A stretch of DNA of 64,000 bases from Hirsutella rhossiliensis (taxonomy: Eukaryota > Ascomycota > Sordariomycetes > Hypocreales > Ophiocordycipitaceae), in NCBI RefSeq assembly GCF_020360975.1, contig NW_025408667.1, positions 8,680,001 to 8,744,000 of the forward strand. Direction: 5' to 3'. The translations under genes and the position numbers were made by a program. How positions within the stretch are numbered: position 1 is the first letter of the stretch; every line of letters starts with the position of its first letter. The notes beneath the pieces were generated by a model. The model saw nothing but the letters and a program-made list of their open reading frames with translations, ran no database searches and was not told where the DNA came from. Below, in pieces: positions 21,702-34,108 of this stretch.

Positions 21702-22962
21702 ATAAAAATTATATAAAGGAATATAATAAGAACTTTAATTTATTAAATAATAAATATCTACTTACTATAATCGGAAAATAATATAGGGACTAATCTTTTA
21801 AGAGGGAGATATAGTCTACCTTATATAATAAAATATTAAAATAAAACGACTAAGTAATAAATTAGATTTTAAGAAACTTAGACCGTTTAAAGTTAAGAAA
21901 ACTATTTTAAAAATTAACTATAAACTTTCGCTACTAATAATAATATAGATATACTTAATATTTTATACCTTATTATTAGAACTAGCGCTATAAATCGCTA
22001 AACTATAAGAAAAAAATTTAAGTTAATAATAATTAAGAATATAAAGTAAAATAAATACTAGATATAAGAAAATAAGGTTAGTAATAAGAGTACTTTATTA
22101 AGTAAAAGGGATATAGACTAAAGGAAAATACCTAGGAACTACTTAAGCACTTAACCTACTATAGCTCTCTACTCTAATAATTTTACTATAAGGTTTAGGA
22201 GGGATTAAAGGACTAAGATCTATAAACTCTTCGCTAATACTAAATAAAGACTAATTTACTTTATTAAGAACGCCTAATAATTATAAGTTATTTACTACTT
22301 AATACTTATACGTATTAAGCGTAGGTAAAACGCTATCTTTAGTATTTACTTCTTAGATACTATAATAAAATAACTTAGAACTCTTTTCCTTTATATAACT
22401 CTAAATCTTTTAGATATAAGCTAAACGATTAACGGCGATTAATATTTATAACTAAAGGTTTATAAGCTATACCTAAAGCTTTAATAAGGCTTCCCTAGCT
22501 TCCTCCTCTTTAATATATAGCCTACGCTACTCTACTAATAATTTAGTTACTAAAAGAAATATATTAGCTACTATATATAGAAAGAATTAGAAGATACCTA
22601 TAAAAAGAGGCTATTAAAATACTATTATAATAGGGACGACTACTAGTAATATAATTATTATAGCATAAAGAATTTTCGGCTATTTAATAATTCGTCTTCT
22701 TTACCTTAAAGTATTAAGTATAAGGTATATTAATAGGATCTCTACCTAAGTCGATATATTTAATAAGAGTAGCGCGCTTAGAGGCTTTTTAAGAAGAAAT
22801 TTTAGTATATAACTAAATATACTATTAGTAGTATATCCTAAAAGGATAAAGAAATAAAGAACGATATACTTATATATAATATAATAAGGGTATATTTATA
22901 TATAGTAGCTAAGGCAGCTATAGTAGGTCTTATAGATAAGACTAAAAGGAGGGGAGATATTA
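21702..22962 (+). pseudogene. Gypsy-B copy 3: integrase end, chromodomain, 3' region
   Basis: Matches Gypsy-B copy 1 from 59862 onward. It begins within the integrase C-terminus, passes LRPF-type sequence (about 21880), then the chromodomain (about 22010-22190; the text ILDIRK is readable). A 3' non-pol part follows to the purine tract AAAAGGAGGGGAGA (22943-22956) before the LTR. In the 3' part the minus strand holds an accessory frame (about 22570-22380) with a KEEEAREALL-like helical reading. The upstream part of the element is missing because Copia-A copy 1 ends at 21701. RIP is heavy: CG pairs are mostly lost too. Confidence 0.8.
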
Positions 22963-23412
22963 TATTACGACTTTAGCTATTAGGACGCTAATAGTCGACC
23001 GCGTTAAGCACGTAATATAGTTTAATAGATAAATAGTTAGTATAACTATTTAATAGATATAGGATCGAGGGGATCGTAGAGATCTAAGTAATCTAAGATT
23101 AATAGGATTACTACGCTTTATATAATCTAACGTTAGGGATTATAGCTAGGCCTATAATCTAAGGATAGTCTCTATAAGTATATATAGCTACCTACTTTTA
23201 CTTCTTTAAATAAATAGCTCTCTAGCTTTTAATATAGATCTTTATTACGATTCTATCTTTAATTCTAATTACCTAGTTATAGTCTATAGTCTACGACCTC
23301 TAACTTATTACTAATATAATATACTTATTATTACTTAGACAACGCCCTATTATATCTATTAATATAAACCCCTCGATAGGTTTATCCCTTAAGAATAATA
23401 CTAGTTATTATA
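22963..23412 (+). repeat. Variant Gypsy-B LTR (LTR-B2)
   Basis: About 450 bp. Its first 10 bases (TATTACGACT) and its last 240 bases match the 465-bp Gypsy-B LTR, but the segment in between (about 22975-23170) is different. The same variant front part occurs at 33311-33498. So at least two Gypsy-B LTR subtypes with unrelated U3 regions existed. Confidence 0.8.
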
Positions 23413-25926
23413 CCTAAGTATACTAATTATTATATTACCCCTATTACTTAATACTATATTTAATATAGAGTTACTAAGCTTTATACTTTTTATACTTATA
23501 ATAGATATTTTAGCTTATAACCCTTCTTATATTTTATTAAAGAGATAGCTTAAATATATAATACCTATATTAATTAACTTATTTCCTTAAAACTAATATA
23601 ATAATATACTTCTTAACTTAAAGGGTAAAGGAATAATTATAGTATAGGTTTAATAAGATAACCCTTAGTCTAAACCTTATACTCTTAACTTATATAAAGG
23701 AATATATATTATAGTATAATTAGTTAGGTAGTAAAGATAGCTAAAAGTACTATACTATATATATTATATTCTCTTTATTATAAGACTAAAGCTTACTAAA
23801 AAAGGGATTTTTCCTCTTTAGTTAAAGTAGTAAGTAGTCTATAACTTATAAGTAAGGTAAGTACTATTCCTTATTAATACCCTATTAATATATTAGTACT
23901 ATATACTTATATGCTTTATTAGCTTATACCTTTTAATAGTACTCTTATAACTTAGTAGTTAGTAAGGCTAGATTAAAGATATTATAAATATAAGAATAAT
24001 ATAGATAAAAGGATATATTATAGGGGATTAACCTAAGTAATATTATTAAAGAAAAATAAGCTTATAAGTTTAAGAGATCCCTTATTAATAATATTATTAT
24101 AAAGGTAAATAAGTATAAGATTTATATTAAAGATATACTACTTCCTCTTACCTCTTTTAACGCGGTAATAGCTTTAGAATTTATATATAAGTAGAAGACC
24201 CTTATAGTATAGTAGTTATATACCTAGGAGGCTTACTAGCTATAACGCTAAAGTCGGTTTAAATTTAGCTAAGGGTATAATTAAATTTTAGTTAAACTAA
24301 TAAACTATACTAACTTACTTATTAATTAGCTAATTAGCGCTTTTAAAAGCGCTTATAAATATACTAGTAGTCTAGCCCCGCTATAAGTAGGCCGGCCTTA
24401 ACCTTACTTACTTAAACCTAGCAACGAATTTATTAAGACCTCCCCTTAACCTTAGTCTAGGCCTCTTAACTAGGAAAATAAAAACCTAGGGCCGATACTA
24501 GTAACTTAATAAGTATAATATAAAGCTAGTATAATAACCTAACTACCGGCCTAGCTAAAGGCTAGTATTAATAAAATTAGCCCGCTAAGCCTTATAATAA
24601 AAAAATAAAGTAAAGCTTAAAAAGATATTATTATAAGATAAGGTTAGAGATAATTATATAATTAACTATTAACTAAAAAACGCTTATACTACCGATTAAT
24701 ACTATATACCTTATATATATAAAGGAGTTACTTTTTAAGGTTACTTTATAGTAAAGCTAATATAATTCTAACTAACTATAATAATACCTAAGATAGCTAG
24801 CGTAAGATTCCTATATATTATAACCGGGACCTAGTATAAAGGTAGACTAGTAATAAAAAGAAGGGAGAGTTTTCCTTTTAGTACTTTAGTTTTTCCCCTT
24901 TATTTAATAGCGAAGTTCTAAATACCTTTAAATAAGTTACTAGTATAATCTTAATAATATATAAGTAAAAGGAAGCTATAAACTACGAAATAAAAGAAAA
25001 CCTAGCTAAGGGTATATAAAAGACTATCTTAAAAGCTATTATTAAATAAAAATGTTCCTTCTTAATCCCTATATATTAAGTCTTTATATATAAGACTAAT
25101 AAATAAAGGTATATTATATACTTTAAACTATATATTATAGTTTATAAAGACTTATAACCTAAGAATAATAAGGATATATATATAGCTATACTATAAGTAT
25201 AAATATTTCGATTATTAATAGCCTTTTACTACCTTAAGGACTTTAAGATAAAATAATATAGCGTAAAAAAAGTAATTCTATATATAATTCTATACTAATA
25301 AGTCTATTACTAACCCTTACTAAGATTCTTAATACTTTAGCTATACTTAAAGCTATTAAAAGTACTATATAAGCTTTATATCTCTTTATAGCTATAGTTT
25401 AAAGAGATATTTAGTTTCTTTACTAAACTAAGAGCTTAGTAGCTAGTAGAAAACGCTTATATACTAGTTTATAAGGGCGTTATTATCTTTATCTTTATAG
25501 ATAATATCGTTATAATATATCTTAAAAGGTAAAAATAAGATTATAAAGAGCTATATAAGGCTATTATAAAGAAATATACTATTATATATATAAGAGAGCT
25601 ACGTTAGTTTCTTAGTATTAAGATTATTAAGAATAAAGCTCTTAAGAAAATAAAGCTCTTATAAGCTTTTTATATCTTTAAAACTAGAAAGAAATATTAA
25701 ATCTTTAATAATAATATTCTTTATAGCCTAAGATCCTATTAATATAAAAGAGCTTATCTCTTATAAAAAGTAAGCCTTAAAGAAAGAGATATATAAATAT
25801 ATCTCTTTAATTAGGTCGCTTATTTATCTAGTAATTTATACTAAGCTAAATATTATATTTATAGCTAGAATACTAGCTTAATATAATCATAACCTAAGGC
25901 CGCGCTATTAATATAAAGTATATAAG
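23413..25926 (+). pseudogene. Copia-B integrase and reverse transcriptase relic, part 1
   Basis: Plus-strand Copia pol. The region up to 24197 is the integrase C-terminal and linker part, poorly readable. After the SINE at 24198-24956 the RT resumes: IYKTNK, YKDL-stop-PKNNKDIYIAIL and KALYKLY-type text are visible between 25080 and 25380. The palm box reads FIDN at 25494-25505 (former YVDD). Later LSIKIIKNKAL matches the LGM-x-I block. Copia-A copy 2 interrupts it at 25927; it resumes at 32283. Confidence 0.8.
24198..24956 (+). mobile_element. tRNA-headed SINE, copy 1
   Basis: A 759-bp element flanked by a 15-bp target duplication, ATATATAAGTAGAAG at 24183-24197 and ATATATAAGTAAAAG at 24957-24971 (one mismatch). 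It starts with a tRNA-like head (about 24198-24277) and ends with a common 3' block and a short TAAT-type tail. Length, head, tail and long TSD fit a SINE moved by a LINE; some fungal SINEs such as Foxy of Fusarium are also this long. It sits in Copia-B. RIP has destroyed the B box here (GGTTTAAATTT in place of GGTTCGAATCC). Confidence 0.8.
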
Positions 25927-26402
25927 TCTCGTAAAAAGAGATATAAGAAGTATATAAAATATATAAAGGTAAAATTAAAAGTAAGGGGTTAAATAGGTAG
26001 GGTAAAGATATTTAATTCTTATAAAGGTAGTAACTATAATAGTAGAGTAATTATTATATTACCTTAATTATCCTTCTTTCCTTTATTTAACGCTTCTCTT
26101 TATACTTATTTAGTATCTTAATTAATAAAAAAGATCCTACTTAATAAAGCTATTAATATCCTTTTAGCTACTAAGCTTTTTACTAGTTTTTTCCCTTCCT
26201 TTCTAGCTATTACTAAGATATCTATCTTATCTCTTACTACCTTTATAAGAAGCTATTACTACTTTTACTTCCCTTCTTCCCCTTACCTTCCTTTTTATAC
26301 TTCCTTTTAGCTCCTTCCTTAATACTTATTTTTTAGCTTCCTTAGTCCCTTATACTAAGGGATATCTCTAAGAACTATAAAATTAAGCTATACTTTATAA
26401 TA
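25927..26402 (-). repeat. Copia-A copy 2, 3' LTR
   Basis: 476 bp, same boundaries as in copy 1. The terminal CGCG motifs have become TATA-type sequence. Confidence 0.92.
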
Positions 26403-29400
26403 TACCCTCTTAACTATAGCCTACCCTTATAAAAAGGGTAAAGCTAAATACTTAAGCTAGTAAGTATATAAAGGAGGTCTTAGTTTATACTTATCTTTTA
26501 CTTAAGAAATCTAGGTTTTAGCCCTAGGCTCTTTTAGACCTAGTTTATAAAAAAGGGGCCTAAGGAGGATATTAAGTCTTATAAGAAAGGGGGGCTTCTC
26601 TAAAATTAAGTCCTTAAAAAAGGGCTTTTAAGAAGAATAAGTCTTAATTAAGCTAAGGGCCCTCCTTTAAGATAAGTCCTAGTTCCTCTCTTTAGCTATA
26701 GATATTACCTTCTTATATATATTATTAGCTCTTCTTATAGACTCTTAAAGTAAGCCTCTAAAGATAGCTTCTTATAAACGTCTTTTAGCTTAATTTACTA
26801 TAAAAGGATACCTAGCTTTTACTTTAGTAAGGGCTTTATAAGACTATTTACTTTTATCGATACTATTAAAACCTAATAAATAGAAATAAGTCTATTTTAG
26901 ACCTCTTAGTATAATTAATACTAATAGATATTAATATATTATAGCTAGGTTAATAGCTTACTATTTTTCTATAAGACTTTATATAGCTTATATATTATTA
27001 TACTCTATAGCTAATAAGGATAGAATTTATAGTTATAAAGATATTAATAGCTAGCTAAGGAAAATAGTTTCCTTTAAAGCCTTTAAAAGAGCTAGTAGCT
27101 TTACCTTTATACTTAAAGTTATAATAGTAGCTTACTTTAAAGCTTTCTAAGTAATAGTTCCTTTAAAAAAAGGATGTAATATACCTTTATAAGCTCTTTT
27201 TATCTAAGGAATAATCTATAAAGGATAAATCGCTTAAATAAAGAAAGATTTTAGTAGCTAGTTTTCTTCCTTACCTTCTTAAGTATAGACTATATAATCT
27301 TATTAAATAAAAATAAAGGATAACTTAGTTTATTACTTATTAGTACTTAGGGCTAGGATTTTAGTTATACCTAGCTAGCTAAGAAACTATAAAAGAGATA
27401 ACCGGTTTAGTAGAAATAGCTAAAAAAAAAGTAAGGAGCTTACCTTTTATTAATATTAGTATTTCTCTTACTCCTTAGCTTAAAAGGATAGATTAAGTAA
27501 AAGCTCTTTATTTAATATAAGTATAAAAAGAAGCCTTTTATTAAGGGACTTAAAGAGGAATTTATAATACCTTATTAATATAAGCGTCCTAGGTAAGCTA
27601 AATAGTTTATTAGGACTTATTTTAAAAGATTTATATCCTTAAGAATTACTTTAGCTCTCTTAGCTTAGTTATCTTATATCTTTATTATAGGCCTTATATA
27701 GCCTCCTTAGTAATAGCTTCTTTCTTTTTTAAGTAAGCCTAGATAATATCGTCGATATAAAAGAAAACTATAATTTTACCTTTTTATATTATATATAGTT
27801 CCTAAGAGACTTTCTTAAAGCCTAGAGCTTTAAGGGAACCTATTAAATACTATTACTAAAGAAAGGGTAATCTTTATAGTTTATATAAAGCTTTCTTAAG
27901 CTATAAAACCTTTCCTAGCTATTAAAAGCTTAGTAAAAAGTATATATAGATAACTTCTTTTTCCTTAAGTAAGTAGTTAATAAAAGCGTTAATAGTATCT
28001 ATTTAATTAAGTTTAAGGTTAAATTCTACTACTATAGCTATAAGGTTCTAAAAAGATATCCTTACTAAGGTAGTTACTTTAATAAGTAGATCCCCTTTTC
28101 CTTATTAATTTATATAAATAACTTACTAAGCCTTATACTTTTAAAGGAAGCTATATTTATTAGTCTTATAGATAAAGACCTACTTATAGCTAAGGACCTA
28201 TTTTCCTCTTAGTATTTCCTTAATAACCTCTTTAAAAGACCTTATTTCTTTATATAAGGCTAGGTAGTCTTTCTAAGCCTAGAAAAACTAGTTTTTAAAG
28301 GGGTGTTTTTCTAGCTACTTTTAGTTTACTAATAGGTCTAAGAGATCTCTTTTATATACCTTCCTTACTAATAAGGGCTTAAAAGGCTAGCTTATTATAA
28401 ATACTTTATAAGAACTATCTTTAATAAGTATTAAATAAAAGTTAGAAAAATAATTAAAATAAAAAAGAGGTTAGTTTTTTTTAGTAACTATATTAAGCCC
28501 TATACCTTCCTTTACTTCTTAAAGTAAGGATAAAAAGGTAGCTAGGTAATCCTTTAAAAAAAGTGCTTTTATTACCCCTTTAAGGGTTAAGATAGGAAGA
28601 CTAATAAAAAAAGCTACTTTTAGATCTTCTTTTTATTTTATAAAAGGAGGTATAGGGAGGTAAGCGTATTTTAGCTTTACTACTTTCCTATAGTCTCCTT
28701 TTTTATTTAGATTATTTAATTTAATAGCTTCCTCTTTTTCTTTTTTAAAGTTAGCGTTATCCTTAACTACTATAATATTAGTTTCTTTTTTTATTTCTTT
28801 ATTTAGGACCTCTTTTAAAGACTATTAAGAAGGGGGGATTAAAATCTTTTAACTTAGCTAATATTATAAGAGTAAGAGGGGCTATTAATCCTTCTTCTTA
28901 TTAAAGAAGCTGGATTTATTAAAAATTATATCCTAAGTTAAAATAACCTTTTATTAAAGAGGAATCTAAATTTAAAAGATATTTTATAGAATTATAGCTA
29001 ATAAAGTAACTAATAAAGGCTTTAAGATTAAGCTTTCTTTTCTTCTTTCTTTTTAGCTATATATTAATAGTTATAGTATATACCTTATAACTATAAGTAT
29101 AAAGGTAAGCTAGTAAGGCCCTCTTTTTTATAAAGAGCTTAAGGGGAGATATTTAGTTTATTCCTTATATCTTAAAAAAGGTATCTAGGTCCTTATAGTC
29201 CCTTAGTCTACTAAGGTCCCTTAGGGTCTAGTTTTAAAAGTAATAGGTAGTCTTAATAACTTCCCTTTAAAGGTTATAAGGAAGCTTTATAGTAAGTCTT
29301 ATTATATAAGCCCTTTTTATTATAGTACCCTTTAATCTTTCTACCTTTCTATTCTAAGCTTAGGTATTTAAAACTAATAAGAGGGGTAAAATACCCTTTC

Positions 29401-31806
29401 TTTAAAGCTAATTTAAGATATCTTTTATAAATAGCTCTTTATTAAACTATATCTTTTTTACCTTATAGCTAAAGTAGGATTCTATTTAGTTAATAAAGTC
29501 TTAGAAGGTAAACTAGTTATACTTACTTAAGAAGGTTTATAAGAAATAAGAGAAAGCTATTATTAAAAAAGCGTCTATAAAAAATATTACCTAAATAAAG
29601 CTTTCTTAGTTCTTAGATATATTAGTTTAAACGACTTAAATTTCCTTATATAGCTAGTCTAGCTATATAGGGGTTCGTTTAGAAATTCGTCTCTTAGTTT
29701 TCCCTTAGCTATAGTATTTATATTTAATAGTCTTTAAGCCCCTTATTTATATACCTTATTATTAGCTTAGGTTATATAAAGCTAAGAGGCCTAAGTAACT
29801 AAGTTATATATACTATAAAAGACTATCTCCTTAAGCTATTAAAAGAGGGTTCTTAGAACTTACTCTCTTAGTAAGGAAAGCTAACTTTTTAAAAGGTTCG
29901 TTTTTAAGGATAAGTCGGAATTTAAGAATAAATTAACCGAATTTTTCCTTAAGAAGCTTAATCGTTAAATTTTAGTAGACTAGCTTTATAGGCTTAGACG
30001 CTATATCTTAAGAGATTCCCTCCTTTTAAAGAAACTAAAAGGAAATTAAGCTTATTAAAAATTAAAGGTAAAAAGCTACCCTTTTTTATTAAAGAATTTA
30101 TATAGATATATTAAGTAATTTTATTATAAAATTCACCCTTTTATATCCTTCTATTTATATAGTTAATTCCTTAGTAATAAAGTATTCCTTCTATACCTTC
30201 TTAAAGGACTAGAATTATAAAAGTATTTTATAGCTATTAAAGGAAGTACTAAAGTTAATAATAGCTAATTTTTATAAGGAATAGTTAAAGGGCTTTAATA
30301 GTTAGTCTTAGCTTTATTAATTTATAGGGAAAATAAAGGCTGGATTTACTATACTAATAACTTTTCCTTAAATTTATAGTTTAAATAAGGGTAATAGCGT
30401 TAGTTACTATTTCTTAGCAACCTAAATCTTATTTATCTTCTTTTATAATAAGGTATCCTCTTTAAGAGACTATTATATTATTTCTTATAGCCTCTTTAAA
30501 AGGTTAACTCCTTTAAGTCGGTTTTCCTTAAAGACCTATTAGTATTATAATAACTAATAGCCTAGGGATTTATAGGCTAGGTAGCTATTTTATTTAGTCT
30601 TTATTTCTTTAAGGAATCTTTATCTTAGTCTAAAAGGTTTACTTAAAAACTACCCCTTTTTACCCCTTATTATTAATTTTTATAAAGAGGTTTAATTTCG
30701 ATTAATTACTTAATTTTTTAACTAATAGACTAAAAGGTCTATTAAAGGACTAATTAGGCTAGACAGACTAATAAGGCTAGGCTTAAAGTAGTAGGTAAAG
30801 CTAGGGCCTAGACTAAAGTAGCTATTAAAGATAGTATTAAGGCTCTTAAGGGAGAAAGAGCTTAAGGGGTAATAGCTATAGTAGTAGTAGTAGGGGCTAT
30901 AGTAATAGGAGCTATAGTAGCTATAGGGGTAGTAGGTTAAGCTATCTAAGTTAAGTACTAGTTATAAAGGAATAAGACTACTTATTATTATACTTTAATA
31001 GCTTCTTTATTTAGTTCTTAGCTAGCTTTTTAAAAGATCGTTAAGTAACTATTACTAATAGCCTTTATTAATAGAGATATATCCTATAGCTACTAGCCGG
31101 AAAAAGCTTTTATTAGGAAGTATTAGTTAGCTTCCTTAAGGATTTAATCTTACTTAGCTAGCTATAAAGAAGCTAATAGGTTCCTAGTAGAAAAAGCTCT
31201 TAAGTAAGCTATATAAGTCTTCTTAATATAGTTAGTTATATAGCCCTTTAAGGGAGCTATTAAGGTCTTAAGCTTTAAAAGCTACTACTTAAGAGTCTTT
31301 TCTTTTTAAAGAAAGATTAGCTTTATAGTACTAACGGATTCTATTATTACTATATAAGTAGTAGTTAATAGCTTTATCTTATAAAGGTACTCCTTATAAT
31401 AACTCTTATAGTTACCTAAGGTAGTAAAAAAAGCTCTTTATTATATAGAGGTTAGCTTAAAGAAAAAGGAAGCTCCCTTTATAAATTCTATTACCTTAGG
31501 ATAAAAAGGGGGCTTAAAAGGGTCCTACTTATTATAAAAAACTAAATTATAAATAGTTCTATTTATATAAGCTTATAGCTCCTTTACCTACTTATCCTAA
31601 TCTTAGGGTTTTATAAGAATCGTCCTATAAACTATAGGGGTAATAAAGTTATCTTTTAATATCGTTATAAAAGAAGGGATAGAAAATTTAATTAAAAATT
31701 AGCTTTTTTAATAAGAGGGGTAAAAGGAAGCTATAAAGGATATAAGAAAGGTACGTTTTATAGTAGCTAGAAGGTATAAGAATTCTATTCCTCCTAAGCT
31801 TATAAC

Positions 31807-32282
31807 TCTTATAAAGAAAGATATAAAAAGTATATAAAAATATATAAAGGTAAAATTAAAAGTAAGGGGTTAAATAGGTAGGGTAACGATATTTAATTCT
31901 TATAGGGGTAGTAACTATAGTAGTAGAGTAATTATTATATTACTTTAATTATCCTTCTTTCCTTTATTTAACGCCCCTCTTTATACCTATTTAGTATCTT
32001 AATTAATAAAGAAGATCCTACTTAAAGAAGCTATTAATATCCTCTTAACTACTAAGCTTTTTACTAGTTTTTTCCCTCCTTTCTAGCTATTACTAGTATA
32101 TTTATTTTATCTCTCGCTACCTTTATAAGAAGCTATTACTACTTTTACTTCCCCTCTTACTCCTACCCTCCTCTTTATACCTCCTTTTAGCTCCTTCCTT
32201 AATACTTATTTTTTAGCTTCCTTAGTCCCTTATACTAAGAGATATCTCTAAGAACTATAAAATTAAGCTATACTTCGCGATA
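31807..32282 (-). repeat. Copia-A copy 2, 5' LTR
   Basis: 476 bp. The outer end keeps CTTCGCGATA on the plus strand at about 32273-32282, and the inner end is followed by the primer site GTTATAAGCT on the minus strand. Confidence 0.92.
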
Positions 32283-32572
32283 ATAAGTACCTAGCTTACC
32301 TTTATTATATAAGAAACCGCTATATTTACTTTATAGTAATAAACTTAATAAGGCAGCTAATATATATATCTAACTCCTTATATATTAATAATTTAAAGAC
32401 TAAGAAGTCCTTATAAGGATATATATACTTATTCCTTAGTAAGCTAATTAACTAAAAAGCTATTTAATAAGCTACTATAATAATATCCTTTATAAAAGCT
32501 AAATTATTAGTACTCTTATAGATAGCTAAGAAATAAGTAGTATTTAGCTAGCTAATTAAAGAGCTTAGTATT
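32283..32572 (+). pseudogene. Copia-B pol relic, part 2 (RT end / RNase H)
   Basis: Continuation of Copia-B after Copia-A copy 2. The reading LYINNLKTKKSL-stop-GY (about 32375-32420) and KAIIS/ATIIISFIKAKLLVL (about 32455-32515) match the Copia RNase H region with the blocks normally written D-LETRKS-QGY and TLSTTEAE. A solo LTR-X interrupts it at 32573; about 40 bp more remain at 33270-33310. Confidence 0.8.
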
Positions 32573-33269
32573 TATAAGAATATACTTTTATATTCCTATT
32601 TTACGATTATAAAGAAATAATAAGTATAGAAAGGCTTTATAAAATAAGCTAGTAGAAAGAGGCTCTAGAATATAGTTTAAGGGAATAACCCTTAAAGATA
32701 AAAGACCTCTATTAAATATTTATAGCTTTCTTTAAGAAAAGTAAGTTAAGATAAGCCTATCTTAATAAATAAGAATATATATAAAATATATAAGTTAATT
32801 ATAACTAGAATAAATACCTTATTACTTATTTTAGCTTAGTAGTTTTAAAGATATTTATAATATAAGAATAGGTAGGGTATAGAGTATTTTAGTTAAAACT
32901 ACTACTTATACTAAAACCTATAGTCTTATATTAACTATTATACTATAATTAGACTACCTACTAAGTTTAAAGGATATACTAAGATAAAGCTTTTTAAGTA
33001 CTATAGAATATATTTAATAGCTAACTAATTAGTTTATTAGTAAGCGAGTAATAGTTTATAAAAGATAAAGGATTTACTTAAGAGTAGTAGGTAAAAGAAG
33101 TAAGTTTATAAGTATTTTTTTATAGCGCTATTCTATTAATATATTATTTAGCCCCTTATATACTTATTATAAATTCCGGATAAATTCCTATTCTATAATC
33201 CCTTTACTACTCCTCCTACTTATACTATTAATTACCTATTCTTATACTTATTACTTATACCTTTCTATA
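32573..33269 (+). mobile_element. Solo LTR-X, copy 3, with TSD GTATT
   Basis: A full 697-bp copy inserted in Copia-B, flanked by GTATT at 32568-32572 and 33270-33274. Compared with copies 1 and 2 almost every CA, TG and many CG pairs are lost, so it was present during more RIP cycles. The TATA box is lost or shifted (TATAAAAGATAAAG near 33057). Confidence 0.9.
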
Positions 33270-33310
33270 GTATTAGTATTAAAAGGACTATAGAGCTTTA
33301 ATATAATAAC

Positions 33311-33498
33311 TATTATAACTATAGCTACTATACTATTAATAGTTAACTATATTAAGTATATAATATAGTTTAATAGATAAATAGTTAGTATAACTATTTA
33401 ATTAATATAAGATTAAAGGGATTATAGAGATCTAAGTAATCTAGGATTAACGAGATTACTATACTTTATATAATTTAATATTAAGGATTATAGCTAAT
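33311..33498 (+). repeat. LTR-B2 fragment
   Basis: Matches the front 190 bp of the variant LTR at 22963. It starts TATTATAACT and is cut by the insertion of Gypsy-B copy 2 at 33499. Its remaining 3' part is not found on the other side within the window. Confidence 0.7.
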
Positions 33499-33622
33499 TA
33501 TTATAACTATAGTTTAATAAACTATAAGGGACTAGTATATATTATAAGGAAATATAATATAAGGAGTAAGGAATATTAAATAGACTAATAAGCTAATTAA
33601 GCTTTAAGTAATAGGTTACCTA

Positions 33623-34108
33623 TATTGCGAGGCGTAGCCTAATTTCGTAGTTCTTAGAGATATCCCTTAGTAAGAGGGACTAAGGAAGCTAAAACCACCC
33701 GGTATAAAAGAAGGAAGAAGGAGCTAAAAAGAGGTATAAAAAGGAAGGTAAGGGTATAAAGGGAAGTAGAAGTAATAATAGCTTCCTATAGAGATAGCGA
33801 GAGATAAGACGGATATACTAGTAATAGCTAGAAAGGAAGGGAAAAACTAGTAAAAAGCTTAGTAGTTAAAAGGATATTAATAGCTTCTTTAAGTAGGATC
33901 TTCTTTATTAATTAAGATACTACATAGGTATAAAGAGGGGCGTTAAATAAAGGAAAGAAGGATAATTAAGGTAATATAATAATTACTCCTTTACCTTAAT
34001 TACTACCCTTATAAGAATTAAATAGCTTAGCCTTACCTATCTAACCCCTTACTTTTAATTTTACCTTTATATATTTTATATATACTTCTTATATCTCTCT
34101 TTATAAGA
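33623..34108 (+). repeat. Copia-A array, outer 5' LTR
   Basis: 486 bp, start TATTGCGAGGCG, followed at 34109 by the primer site GTTATAAGCT. About 10 bp longer than the LTRs of copies 1 and 2. Confidence 0.88.

Larger units (their letters stand above)
25927..32282 (-). mobile_element. Copia-A copy 2, complete, with TSD ATAAG
   Basis: A 6356-bp minus-strand element with 476-bp LTRs at 25927-26402 and 31807-32282 and a perfect target duplication ATAAG (25922-25926 and 32283-32287). It inserted into the RT/RNase H gene of Copia-B. It aligns to copy 1 over its full length but carries the extra 98 bp near 29475-29575. RIP is extreme: CA/TG are gone and most CG pairs have been converted too, which makes it far more AT-rich than copy 1. 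Oddly, its RT box still reads YIDD (27747-27758). Confidence 0.95.
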
